64,000 nucleotides of DNA from Bacteroidota bacterium (GTDB taxonomy: Bacteria; Bacteroidota; Bacteroidia; Chitinophagales; Chitinophagaceae), in contig JAEZAM010000113.1 of assembly GCA_023430465.1 (NCBI GenBank), positions 20,795 to 84,794 of the forward strand, in the 5' to 3' direction. A program made the translations under genes and the position numbers. The notes below the pieces were generated by a model. It saw nothing but the letters and a program-made list of their open reading frames with translations, was not told the DNA's origin and made no database searches. Positions 41,261 through 49,470 of the stretch are shown here, in pieces. Every line of letters begins with the position of its first letter. Position 1 is the first letter of the stretch.

Positions 41261-43480
41261 TCACAAACTCGCCGATTCTTCTCCTTCACCGACAGCCTTG
41301 CGGTAAGCCTTGATGAAGATCGCGCCGAGGTTCTTGTAGGGCGGAATGTAATCCTCAAACCCTTCCACAACAGCCTTTGACTTAAACTCCTTCCAGAACG
41401 GTATCCAATCAATGTTGCTGCCATTGCGCAACTTCTCCGTCAGCAACTGGAAGAATGGTTTATTGATCGCTGTCTTGCCGATCTGCTTGGATGCAATGAT
41501 GTGGGCATCCGTTGATTTATGAAGGATGGAATCTATGAGGTGAAATCCACCACAAGAGCCCATGAACACCACCCTGCTCGAAGGTGACATATACGCGATC
41601 GTGGAATTGGCAAAATAACTGTGACCACGGTGGATTGTGACGGTCGGTTGCAGATTATTCTTTTCAAGATACTCACCCAACGCCTGCTGTGCCTTGTCAT
41701 CCTCCCCGGTTTCTTCAGGCAATGGCTTGTTTGCAAAAATCGTCACTGGTTTTCCCTTCACGGATTTGATCGTGATCCATTGCGGATTTGACCGGTCAAT
41801 TACCCAGTTGCCTCCGCCAAACATATTCTGGAAGCCAACGAATATTCCCTGGCCATCCTTATCGCCATAAAAGAATACCTGTGCGATCACTTCTCCTTTC
41901 TCATTGGTCAGGGAAGAGAAGGGCACATTATAGACCGGAGGTATTCCCAATTCTTTTGTCAGATCGATATTCTGCGTTGAATCTGCAGAAAGAAACAGCT
42001 TATTCAGGATGTTGTAAATCACCATCCCTTTCTGGTTATTATTGTCAACGTTGCGTTTGTAATTTTCCTGCACCAGCGCCAGCACTTCGTCCGCGAGCTT
42101 CTTATTCGTTTCGATGATGGAGGCATATGAGTCCGCTACATCCACCCCATCTTCCAGGCCTTCCGATTTCTCCAGGCCACCCACGAATGCTTTCATGAGG
42201 TCTGTTGCATCTTCATGACGGGGAAAAGAAGAAAGGAAATTACCAAGCGTGTTGTAAGCAGCAGCCTGGCTGATAAACTTGCGATAATGATCAAAGTGTA
42301 AACTGAGCAGCAAGGAGTCTCCGCGATTACCGATTTTTTTCATCATCAGCGGATAAACGCCATTGGTATAGCTGGATGTATAGATCAGTCCATCGCTCAG
42401 TACGGCCAGGTAATACAGTTCCTGTGCATTCAGCGGCTGGAGGCAACGAAATCTGACGGCATCATTTTCATTATGGAGACCATTGATGGTAGTCACAAAC
42501 ACATCCTTGGCCTTTTTCTCCAGCTTGGCCGTCAACTCACGGAATGCAATGGCCGTATCCTTATTGATGGCGCGCTGCATATAATCCATCTGCGTCTTCA
42601 CCAGCAACCGGTAATACAAAACAGAATCTCTTTCCGCCGCATCGATTTCTTCAAACGACATTTTCCCCTTTACGATATTATCGAGGAAAGGGAAATACTG
42701 CTGCCCGCTTTTGCTGCGCGACATACGTGCTACAGCTTTTATGAATTCATCATCATTGATGTTGCGAATCCGGTTGCCCAGCTTGTTACTCGCCTGGGCA
42801 TATGTATAGAGCTGCTCGGGATAGCGCTTGGCAACAACTTTTATCAAACTATCCGCGAAAGGAACGTCAGGATTATTTTTCAGGGTGAAAAATGTCTCCT
42901 GCGGTTTCAGCAGACAGTATTTCAACACGAGGTTTTCCCTGGCATCTTTATAACCCGGATTCCTGCTAAAGATGTCCGCTGCCAGTACGGCCGTACCCTC
43001 ATCATAAGTCAAAGGCCGAAGCACCGGCTCGATGCTCTGCTGGCGGATATCTTTCTGCATTGCCTCTTTGTAGGCGTGAATGATATCGGGAAGATGCAGG
43101 GCATTTACTTTGCGGCTGCGCCAGTTCTGGCGGATATATTTCAGGACATTGGATACTCCCGTGAGATAATTCACCTTCAACCTATGGTCAAGCACCGAAT
43201 CCGTTTCGATGACATATTGCAGTTCATCTATGCCATTTCGTAGTGCGGCAGTAAGGTGCATATTCACCTCTTCATTGACCGACGCCACGAACTCATTGTC
43301 GGTGCGGCCATCGGAGGCCAGCAGGCTCCTTTGTTCCCTGTCGATGTTATCATGAAAAAGCTCCCTGTTCTTGGGCGGCTTCATAGTCCGCAAAACTGCC
43401 GTATCCATTTGAGCACTAAGCGTTAAAGAGAAACCGGCGGCGAATGCCAGGAAAAACAGGTATTTGGCAGTTGATGTCAT
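41261..43480 (-). CDS. Exported protein with a putative caspase-like (clan CD) C-terminal domain
   Basis: The 739-residue product has a signal peptide (ending LTLSAQ) and a long helical region (about 60-500). A C-terminal alpha-beta domain (about 525-720) follows. Within it, TVTIHRGHSY (His617 or His620) follows one predicted strand, and RVVFMGSCGG (Cys643) follows the next. This order and the hydrophobic strands ahead of each residue match the His and Cys blocks of clan CD peptidases (caspase, gingipain and CHAT type). The next strand, AHIIASKQIGKTAINKPFF, is also compatible. Peptidase activity is inferred only. The gene is tail to tail with the RAYT gene and has no operon partner. Confidence 0.55.
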   Translation of the reverse strand: MTSTAKYLFFLAFAAGFSLTLSAQMDTAVLRTMKPPKNRELFHDNIDREQRSLLASDGRTDNEFVASVNEEVNMHLTAALRNGIDELQYVIETDSVLDHRLKVNYLTGVSNVLKYIRQNWRSRKVNALHLPDIIHAYKEAMQKDIRQQSIEPVLRPLTYDEGTAVLAADIFSRNPGYKDARENLVLKYCLLKPQETFFTLKNNPDVPFADSLIKVVAKRYPEQLYTYAQASNKLGNRIRNINDDEFIKAVARMSRSKSGQQYFPFLDNIVKGKMSFEEIDAAERDSVLYYRLLVKTQMDYMQRAINKDTAIAFRELTAKLEKKAKDVFVTTINGLHNENDAVRFRCLQPLNAQELYYLAVLSDGLIYTSSYTNGVYPLMMKKIGNRGDSLLLSLHFDHYRKFISQAAAYNTLGNFLSSFPRHEDATDLMKAFVGGLEKSEGLEDGVDVADSYASIIETNKKLADEVLALVQENYKRNVDNNNQKGMVIYNILNKLFLSADSTQNIDLTKELGIPPVYNVPFSSLTNEKGEVIAQVFFYGDKDGQGIFVGFQNMFGGGNWVIDRSNPQWITIKSVKGKPVTIFANKPLPEETGEDDKAQQALGEYLEKNNLQPTVTIHRGHSYFANSTIAYMSPSSRVVFMGSCGGFHLIDSILHKSTDAHIIASKQIGKTAINKPFFQLLTEKLRNGSNIDWIPFWKEFKSKAVVEGFEDYIPPYKNLGAIFIKAYRKAVGEGEESASL

Positions 43481-43614
43481 AAGGATAGAATCACAAATTT
43501 AGTAAGCCTGACCGAGATTCTGCGTTAAAACGCAGTCCACCCTTCAGACGCAAAAAGACAGCCAAAGGTGGCGGGCGGTACAAACTATAAAATTTTACGT
43601 AAAACCATGCCTGA

Positions 43615-43632
43615 TATTAAGTTATCATTAAG
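43615..43632 (+). promoter_or_regulatory. Candidate Pho-box-like direct repeat upstream of the PhoB-like gene
   Basis: TATTAAG and CATTAAG are spaced 11 bases apart, start to start. They resemble the repeats at 52450-52467 and, less closely, those at 46757 and 52290. The site is 48 bases upstream of the -7 element at 43680. Confidence 0.35.
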
Positions 43633-43679
43633 TCTGGATGAACACAACCCGCTCATTTTACCGGGTATAAATTTACCTG

Positions 43680-43687
43680 TAGGTTTG
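43680..43687 (+). promoter_or_regulatory. -7 element TAGGTTTG of the response regulator gene
   Basis: A full TAnnTTTG match lies 17 bases before the ATG at 43705. The -33 position reads TTT rather than TTG. Confidence 0.5.
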
Positions 43688-43704
43688 CGGAAACTTTGAC
43701 CGGA

Positions 43705-44382
43705 ATGGAACATAAAGGGCGTAAAGTGCTGATTGCTGATGACGAACCCGATATTCTCGAGATTCTCAAATACAATCTCGCCAGCCAGGGCTATGAAGTG
43801 GTTACGGCAAAGGACGGCGACGAGGCCCTCGAAAAAGCAAAAAGAACCCTCCCTGACCTGATCGTTCTTGACGTTATGATGCCGAAGAAAACCGGCGTTG
43901 AAGTTTGTCAACTCCTTCGCAGTCAGGCGGCTTTTAAAGAAACGCTGATCATTTTCCTCACTGCCCTGAACGATGAAGGCACCCAGATCAAGGGGCTGGA
44001 GACCGGTGCTGACGACTATATCAGCAAACCCATCAGCCCCAAAGTTTTCCTTAGCCGCGTGAACGCGTTATTCCGCAGGGTCGCAAAATCAGAGGTCAAA
44101 GTGCTGGAAATGGACAACCTCGTGATCGATCCGGAACGCTTCATGGTGCAGGTGGATGGGAAAGATATCGTCCTAGCCAAAAAAGAATTTGAACTTCTCC
44201 ATCTTTTGGCCCAGAAACCGGGGCGCGTTTTTCTCAGAAATGAAATATTGAACCAGGTCTGGGGAAATGATGTTATCGTGGGAGACCGTACCATCGATGT
44301 GAATATCCGGAAGATCCGGCAGAAACTTGGGATCGATTGCGTTACAACCGTCAAAGGTGTCGGCTATAAATTCGAACTTTAG
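43705..44382 (+). CDS. OmpR/PhoB-family response regulator
   Basis: The 225-residue product has a receiver domain (about 5-120) with acidic residues ADDEPD, the phosphorylated aspartate in LIVLDVMMP and the conserved lysine in ISKPISP. A winged-helix DNA-binding domain (about 130-225) follows, with RTIDVNIRKIRQKLG and the C-terminal hairpin VKGVGYKFEL. It is followed 27 bases later by a histidine kinase gene and lies in a neighbourhood rich in phosphate genes. It is therefore the likely PhoB of this organism, although the sequence alone does not prove phosphate control. The ATG at 43705 is chosen over a TTG three codons upstream. Confidence 0.9.
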   Translation: MEHKGRKVLIADDEPDILEILKYNLASQGYEVVTAKDGDEALEKAKRTLPDLIVLDVMMPKKTGVEVCQLLRSQAAFKETLIIFLTALNDEGTQIKGLETGADDYISKPISPKVFLSRVNALFRRVAKSEVKVLEMDNLVIDPERFMVQVDGKDIVLAKKEFELLHLLAQKPGRVFLRNEILNQVWGNDVIVGDRTIDVNIRKIRQKLGIDCVTTVKGVGYKFEL

Positions 44383-44409
44383 TTAATGCAAAGGCGAAGC
44401 TGAATTCTA

Positions 44410-45480
44410 TTGCCTTCTCAATCATTATCATTGTTTTCGCTTAAAAATATTACCCCCCGCCAGTTATCTTTCTTCACTGCACTGGCGCTCGCGGCACCTA
44501 TCACCCTGCTGGTCTTTGTGATCGAGCGGAGATGGCAGCCTGTTGTGCTATCATTTTCCGTTGTCCTCATCGGCGCCTACCTCCTTATTTCACTGGTCCT
44601 TGAACGCTTTATTTACCGTAAGATCAAATTGATCTATAAATTCATTTACCAGACAAAGGCTACCAGGCGACAGGAAACGTATTATAAATATATCCTTCCA
44701 AAGAAAAGTATCGATGAAGTGCGCGAGGATGTGGAAGCCTGGGCTATTGAAAACAAACAGGAAATTGAATTACTGCGGGCCAATGAGCAATTCCGAAAGG
44801 AATTTCTCCAGAACCTTTCCCATGAATTCAAGACACCCATTTTTGCTATCCAGGGTTATGTGGATACGCTGCTGAACGGTGCGCTGGAAAATGGAGAGGT
44901 CAACAGGAGATTCCTGGAAAAGACAGCCGCCAATGTAGACCGATTGACCAGCCTGCTCAACGACCTGGATGAGATATCACGGCTTGAACGCGGAGAGATC
45001 ACGCTGTCACCTCAAAATTTCGTTATCCAGGACCTGGTGAAAGAAACTTTCGAAAGTCTGTCCATCATGGCGGAAGCGAGAAACATTCGCTGCACCATTA
45101 AAAAAGGCTGCGAATCGCCGCTGACAGTATACGCCGACAAACAGAAGATCCGCCAGGTACTTGTTAACCTCACAGAGAACTCCATCAAGTATGGAAAAAC
45201 AAATGGCAACATCACCGCCAGCATGTACATTACTGATGGGAAACATGTGCTGGTTGAGCTTGGCGACGATGGGATCGGTATACCTGAGAAACACCTGGGC
45301 CGCATCTTTGAGCGGTTCTACCGGACCGATGTAGGTCGCAGCATCGATGTATCCGGCAGTGGACTCGGCCTCGCCATCTGCAAACACATCATCGAAGCAC
45401 ATGGCCAAACAATCCACGTAAGAAGCACGGAGGATGTTGGTACTACCATCGGCTTCACGCTTGAAATGCGGCGTGAATGA
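44410..45480 (+). CDS. Sensor histidine kinase (PhoR-like), TTG start
   Basis: The 356-residue kinase has two transmembrane helices near the N-terminus (about 18-36 and 44-64) with almost no periplasmic loop. A linker, a HisKA domain with the phosphorylated His in LSHEFKTP, and a HATPase domain with N box NLTENSIKYG, G1 DDGIGIP and G2 GSGLGLAICK follow. A stop codon lies three codons upstream, and no ATG or GTG start is available before the catalytic domain, so translation appears to begin at TTG 44410. It pairs with the preceding regulator. The short sensor region resembles PhoR kinases that sense through membrane partners. Confidence 0.9.
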   Translation: MPSQSLSLFSLKNITPRQLSFFTALALAAPITLLVFVIERRWQPVVLSFSVVLIGAYLLISLVLERFIYRKIKLIYKFIYQTKATRRQETYYKYILPKKSIDEVREDVEAWAIENKQEIELLRANEQFRKEFLQNLSHEFKTPIFAIQGYVDTLLNGALENGEVNRRFLEKTAANVDRLTSLLNDLDEISRLERGEITLSPQNFVIQDLVKETFESLSIMAEARNIRCTIKKGCESPLTVYADKQKIRQVLVNLTENSIKYGKTNGNITASMYITDGKHVLVELGDDGIGIPEKHLGRIFERFYRTDVGRSIDVSGSGLGLAICKHIIEAHGQTIHVRSTEDVGTTIGFTLEMRRE

Positions 45481-45488
45481 TCTGCTGA

Positions 45489-46631
45489 CTATCTTTTCCC
45501 TAAATCATACTCCTGCCCAAGCAGCGCAGTTATCAGTTGTGCAATGCCAGCCTGGTAATACTGCTCACTCCGCTGATGCTCCCCACGTGGGGACACACCA
45601 GGCCCCATCAATGCTATCCAGGTTTCTGATGAACCTGCTATGAAACTTCCATGTGAGCTCCAGTTCTTGTCCCTGCGTCCGCGGCCATGATCTGTCGTGA
45701 TCAGCAGGTTGGTTCGGTTGGCGTAGCCTGGCGTTTGCTGGATCCAATGCCAAAGCTCCGCCAGCATCCTGTCTGTCTTGTTGGCGTGATGCAGGTAAAG
45801 GTCATAGCGGCCCTGGTGCGCATATTCGTCGGTTTCTCCCAACCCCAGCAATACCACCCGTGGATGATGTACGGCCATGTACTCCTTTGCAGCCACGAAG
45901 GTCAGCTCATCATACCTCGTGCCCGCGCGGCCCCGCATGGTGCGTTGCTGAAGCTGGTCCAGCAAACGAAGCTCTGCAGAGGAGGTATCATTCGTTGGTT
46001 CGTAGCCACTATTTACCAGCAGGCCATTGCGATGCTCATTGAGGATATACGGAAAAACATCCCAGGAAGTAAAGGCCACAACGCGGCCCCGAAAACCGTC
46101 GAGTGAATTCAACTGTTCAAATACGTTCGCATGTGGATTCCGTTGTTTTTTATTGGAAGAGATCAAGATATCCGCATTACCGGTAAACATTTCATTGTAG
46201 CCCGGATAGCTGAGCTGGTACAGGTTGGTCGTGTTCACCCGGCTGCCAAAACCCCTGTTGCCTATAAGCTGACCTTGCCGGGAAATGACTTTCCAGAAAA
46301 AGGGAAGCAGCAACGCTCTTCTTTCCTGGCTGGTGGGTGCATCGTATAATAGTCGATTGATCTCTCCGGCCGGGCCATCGATACTGCCAAGCAGTTCATG
46401 ATCGGCACCTTCAAACAGTTCCTGCCAGCGAAACCCATCGACGACAACGACGATGAGATTTTCGGCTGGCCTGACATCAGACATCGGGGAAGTGGACGAA
46501 GGTTGAAGAACCTGGCAAACACCTACCACCATTGCGGCAAGTAAAGAAGCTGCTTTCACGCACGAGGTTTTACAAAGCAACGACCCCAATATGAACGGTA
46601 CGTTTCCCCTAAATGAAGGATACGTTAGCAT
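45489..46631 (-). CDS. Alkaline-phosphatase-superfamily hydrolase (phosphodiesterase/nucleotide pyrophosphatase-like)
   Basis: The product is up to 380 residues. A hydrophobic N-terminus (about 12-40) suggests export. The superfamily's metal ligands are visible as Asp65 in VVVDGF, the TDEYAH pair (Asp and His), TTDHGRG (Asp and His) and a later His in SSHGS. SYPGYNEMFTG fits the nucleophile region. It probably cleaves phosphate esters or diesters outside the cytoplasm. It is tail to tail with the PhoR-like kinase gene (8 bases apart). The start is uncertain: a terminator-like hairpin with its T run ends seven bases before the ATG at 46631, and a later ATG at 46532 is possible. Confidence 0.75.
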   Translation of the reverse strand: MLTYPSFRGNVPFILGSLLCKTSCVKAASLLAAMVVGVCQVLQPSSTSPMSDVRPAENLIVVVVDGFRWQELFEGADHELLGSIDGPAGEINRLLYDAPTSQERRALLLPFFWKVISRQGQLIGNRGFGSRVNTTNLYQLSYPGYNEMFTGNADILISSNKKQRNPHANVFEQLNSLDGFRGRVVAFTSWDVFPYILNEHRNGLLVNSGYEPTNDTSSAELRLLDQLQQRTMRGRAGTRYDELTFVAAKEYMAVHHPRVVLLGLGETDEYAHQGRYDLYLHHANKTDRMLAELWHWIQQTPGYANRTNLLITTDHGRGRRDKNWSSHGSFIAGSSETWIALMGPGVSPRGEHQRSEQYYQAGIAQLITALLGQEYDLGKR

Positions 46632-46637
46632 TCTGCC

Positions 46638-46673
46638 AAAAAAAAACCACCCGGTGCTCTACGGCCGGGTGGT
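46638..46673 (-). terminator. Strong terminator-like hairpin directly upstream of a start codon
   Basis: On the minus strand ACCACCCGG and CCGGGTGGT form a perfect nine-base stem with a 10-base loop, followed by nine Ts. No gene lies to its right on this strand. It must act either as an attenuator in the leader of the phosphatase gene or as the end of a small RNA. Confidence 0.8.
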
Positions 46674-46756
46674 ACTGCATGAGAAAAATGCCTTGGGGTA
46701 CTGCGCCCCTGGACATGAGACGGTATGAAAGAACTGGTGCAAACTTCCAACAGCCA

Positions 46757-46774
46757 TGTTACCCCAGTATTACC
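46757..46774 (-). promoter_or_regulatory. Candidate Pho-box-like direct repeat upstream of the phosphatase gene
   Basis: On the minus strand GGTAATA and GGTAACA are spaced 11 bases apart. A weaker third match lies at +11 (46779). The motif is the same, in the same orientation, as that in front of the TonB receptor gene (52290-52351). Confidence 0.5.
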
Positions 46775-46827
46775 CCGATCTTAAGCATTCATGAACTTGC
46801 ACGGCCATTGTCTGCCGGAAAATTTAA

Positions 46828-46845
46828 TATTACCTTACTGTTAAG
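46828..46845. promoter_or_regulatory. Candidate Pho-box-like direct repeat next to the transglutaminase-like gene
   Basis: TATTACC and TGTTAAG are spaced 11 bases apart on the plus strand. A TAGCTTAG sequence (46852-46859), a partial TAnnTTTG match, lies between the repeat and the ATG at 46869. Confidence 0.4.
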
Positions 46846-46868
46846 TTTTGCTAGCTTAGTAAAGAGCG

Positions 46869-48050
46869 ATGAAAAACGTGCTAACCATATTGATCCTTGT
46901 CGTTGTCTGTTCCGGCCGAGTTGCTTCGCAGGCAATATCCATTGATTTTTTTGGGGAAAAACTCCGGTACGACTATCGATTGCCTCAACCCATGGCGAAC
47001 GCTGTCTCTGTAGAAGAGATCATGGCCTATGAGGCCCGGCTTCAACATGCGGGACTGGAAAGCGTTGTAAATGCGTTAGCCGATTACAGGCAAAAACACC
47101 ATCCCGATGACTGGCTGTTCTATCAACTGGTTCGCCGGGTGGCAGAATCGCTGAGCCCGAAGGCCGCCGACTACACACGATATACGATCTATAAATGGTT
47201 TCTCCTTCGTGAATCAGGATACGATGCACTCCTCACCGCCAGTGAGAATAAAATTCTTTTTTACATACGGACGGATGAACATATCTATAACATTCCAACT
47301 AGAATGGAAAACGGCAAATCATATGTTTGCCTGAACTACCATGATTACGGTTCCATTGATTTTGAAAAAGAATCCTTCCGCACTGTTCCGCTTCCCCTGA
47401 AGCCGGGGGCCATAGCATTTTCCTATAAAATAAAATCACTCCCCGATTTTGCCAGTTCCGCTTATGTAGATCGCAGCCTGCAATTCAATTATTATCAAAG
47501 CTCGTACAAGTTCAACATCAAGGTCAATCCTGAGCTGGGCATTCTTTTCCGGAATTACCCGGTGGTTGATTATGAGAGTTATTTCAACATACCCCTTAGT
47601 CGTACCACGTATGCATCACTGATACCCAAACTGAAGAAAAATATGACAGGCATGAATCAAAAGCAGGGGGTGGATTACCTCATGCGGTTCACCCGGTATG
47701 CGTTTTTGTTTCAGCCGGACACTGACGTATTTGGTGCGGAAAAAAGATTAAGCCCTGAGCAGACGCTTTTATACGAACAAAGCGACTGCGAGGATCGCGC
47801 CGCTTTGTTTTTCTATCTGGTAAAAGAGATTTATGATCTTCCGATGCTGGTGCTCGCTTACCCACACCATGTGTCGATCGCAGTGAAATTTGATAAGCCT
47901 GTCGGGAAACACATTATTTATAACGGATCTGTTTATTCAATCTGCGATCCAACGCCTCAAAAGAACGATCTCGCTTTGGGTCAGCCACTGCCTGCACTGG
48001 CGAACACACCATTTGATATTGCTTACGCGTATGATCCCGTAAATCAATAA
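46869..48050 (+). CDS. Exported transglutaminase-like protein
   Basis: The 393-residue product has a signal peptide (ending RVASQA). The N-terminal two thirds have no recognised domain. The C-terminal part shows a transglutaminase-type triad: Cys307 in QSDCEDRAALFFYLV, His333 or His334 in YPHHVSIAV and Asp360 in SICDPT. The DCEDRA context, with Cys at the start of a helix, and the strand with His then Asp fit bacterial transglutaminase-like cysteine proteases. Its substrate is unknown. It overlaps the end of the convergent lipoprotein gene by seven bases. Its upstream region carries a candidate Pho-box-like repeat. Confidence 0.65.
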   Translation: MKNVLTILILVVVCSGRVASQAISIDFFGEKLRYDYRLPQPMANAVSVEEIMAYEARLQHAGLESVVNALADYRQKHHPDDWLFYQLVRRVAESLSPKAADYTRYTIYKWFLLRESGYDALLTASENKILFYIRTDEHIYNIPTRMENGKSYVCLNYHDYGSIDFEKESFRTVPLPLKPGAIAFSYKIKSLPDFASSAYVDRSLQFNYYQSSYKFNIKVNPELGILFRNYPVVDYESYFNIPLSRTTYASLIPKLKKNMTGMNQKQGVDYLMRFTRYAFLFQPDTDVFGAEKRLSPEQTLLYEQSDCEDRAALFFYLVKEIYDLPMLVLAYPHHVSIAVKFDKPVGKHIIYNGSVYSICDPTPQKNDLALGQPLPALANTPFDIAYAYDPVNQ

Positions 48051-49426
48051 ACATTCGTCTGTGGTGTGAAACTCGTCCAGCCCTGCAACCAGTTATTATT
48101 TGGACCAACTGCACCCACATACGTCGTTGTCGTGAAACCAGTCATCCCAACAAAGCTCGCTACATCTGCAGCAAGCGCGGGGCTTCCTGCCTTTGGAGCA
48201 AAATTGGGTGCTGCCAATGTGAAAGGATTTTCCAGCATGATATCAGTAGCGGCCAGGTATGATTTACAGCTATCCACTCCTTCTGCTTTAGCCTTTACGC
48301 CTGCTGCATTGATCAATGATGTGCTCCCGGTTTTATAGGGTTCTGTTACCGCATGCACCAGGTTGTGCCTGAATGCAGAACGACCGTCGATATAGGCCTG
48401 CGCGGTTGAATCACTTTCAAACTGGAAGCCAGCCTTGGCATAGCCCATCAGGATGGAGTTGCGGAGAACAAACTGTGTAGACCTGCGGAACCTGGTATTG
48501 AAGTTGTGATTGGCCAGTGTACCAGCAGCACCATTTGGTCCTACAAAGGTAAAATTGCTCATCTGTGGACGGGTGCGGGGGCCTGCCACGGTGCCTGTGC
48601 CATCGTTATCACACTCGATTCCGTTACCGGCATCGCCACCATCTACAAATTGCGGATCGCGGAGTGAGATGCCGAACTGCAGGCGGCCGGTATAACCAAA
48701 GTCGAAATCAAAATCATCATCAGCAGTGGCAAAGGCAATGATGTTTTTCGCATTGACCGTTCCGCCAAAAAACTCATACGCATCATCATTGCCATAAGAT
48801 ACCTGGATGTTTTCCAGCACTGTGCCGCTACCAACACCACCACAGGTAAGACCGTTGATCTCGGAGTTGGGGTCCGCTGCGATACCGGCAAATTCGATGC
48901 GTACATACTTCAGTACACCGCTGTTGTCTGCCACTACGCTGCCGCCGTATTCTGCGTTGATACCACCCTCAATGATCGGTGTAGTGCTACGGTTGGTAGG
49001 CGCATTTCCGAGCAGTACGATGCCACCCCAGTCACCCGGTTTCCGGCTGCCAGGAGCTTTGCCTGAACTGAAGATGATGGGATCGGACGCTGTACCTTCC
49101 GCATAAAGGCGGGAGTTGCGCTCTACGATCAGCGCACCCTTTTGCACGGTATCACTCAGGATGATACTGCCTGCGGCGATGGTCAGCACGGCGCGGTTGT
49201 TCACGAACACATAACCTTTGAGTGTGTATTTTCCTTTAGGGAGTGACACGCTCTCATCGATCACACCCGTGATAACTTTGCTGCAAATGATCTGCTCCTG
49301 TTTGGTGCCTGTACAACCTGAAGGTCCGGAGCCACCGTTGTTTTCCACGGAATCATCGATGTTTACCTTGACACATGCACTCAGTCCTATCAGGATCGCA
49401 CAGACTGGCAGAATTAGCTTTTTCAT
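48044..49426 (-). CDS. Lipoprotein with predicted parallel beta-helix
   Basis: The 460-residue product has a lipoprotein signal with the cysteine in LSAC (residue 18) and then many short repeated strands separated by turns (SRLYAEGTASDPIIFSSG, GGIVLLGNAPTN, GVLKYVRIEFAG). This pattern is typical of right-handed beta-helix proteins that bind or act on polymers. Acidic loops such as DDDFDFDFG could bind calcium. The gene lies 44 bases after the stop of the TonB receptor gene on the same strand, so the two probably form a surface uptake pair. The ligand is not known; a phosphorus-containing substrate is suggested only by context. Confidence 0.7.
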   Translation of the reverse strand: MKKLILPVCAILIGLSACVKVNIDDSVENNGGSGPSGCTGTKQEQIICSKVITGVIDESVSLPKGKYTLKGYVFVNNRAVLTIAAGSIILSDTVQKGALIVERNSRLYAEGTASDPIIFSSGKAPGSRKPGDWGGIVLLGNAPTNRSTTPIIEGGINAEYGGSVVADNSGVLKYVRIEFAGIAADPNSEINGLTCGGVGSGTVLENIQVSYGNDDAYEFFGGTVNAKNIIAFATADDDFDFDFGYTGRLQFGISLRDPQFVDGGDAGNGIECDNDGTGTVAGPRTRPQMSNFTFVGPNGAAGTLANHNFNTRFRRSTQFVLRNSILMGYAKAGFQFESDSTAQAYIDGRSAFRHNLVHAVTEPYKTGSTSLINAAGVKAKAEGVDSCKSYLAATDIMLENPFTLAAPNFAPKAGSPALAADVASFVGMTGFTTTTYVGAVGPNNNWLQGWTSFTPQTNVY

Positions 49427-49470
49427 TTTATTCTTTTTAAAAAATTGATGATGGTAGTTCTTGTATATGA

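Noticed and set aside
42473..43243. 256-codon open frame on the plus strand
   Set aside because: Antisense to the caspase-like protein gene; no ribosome binding site and no recognisable protein features.
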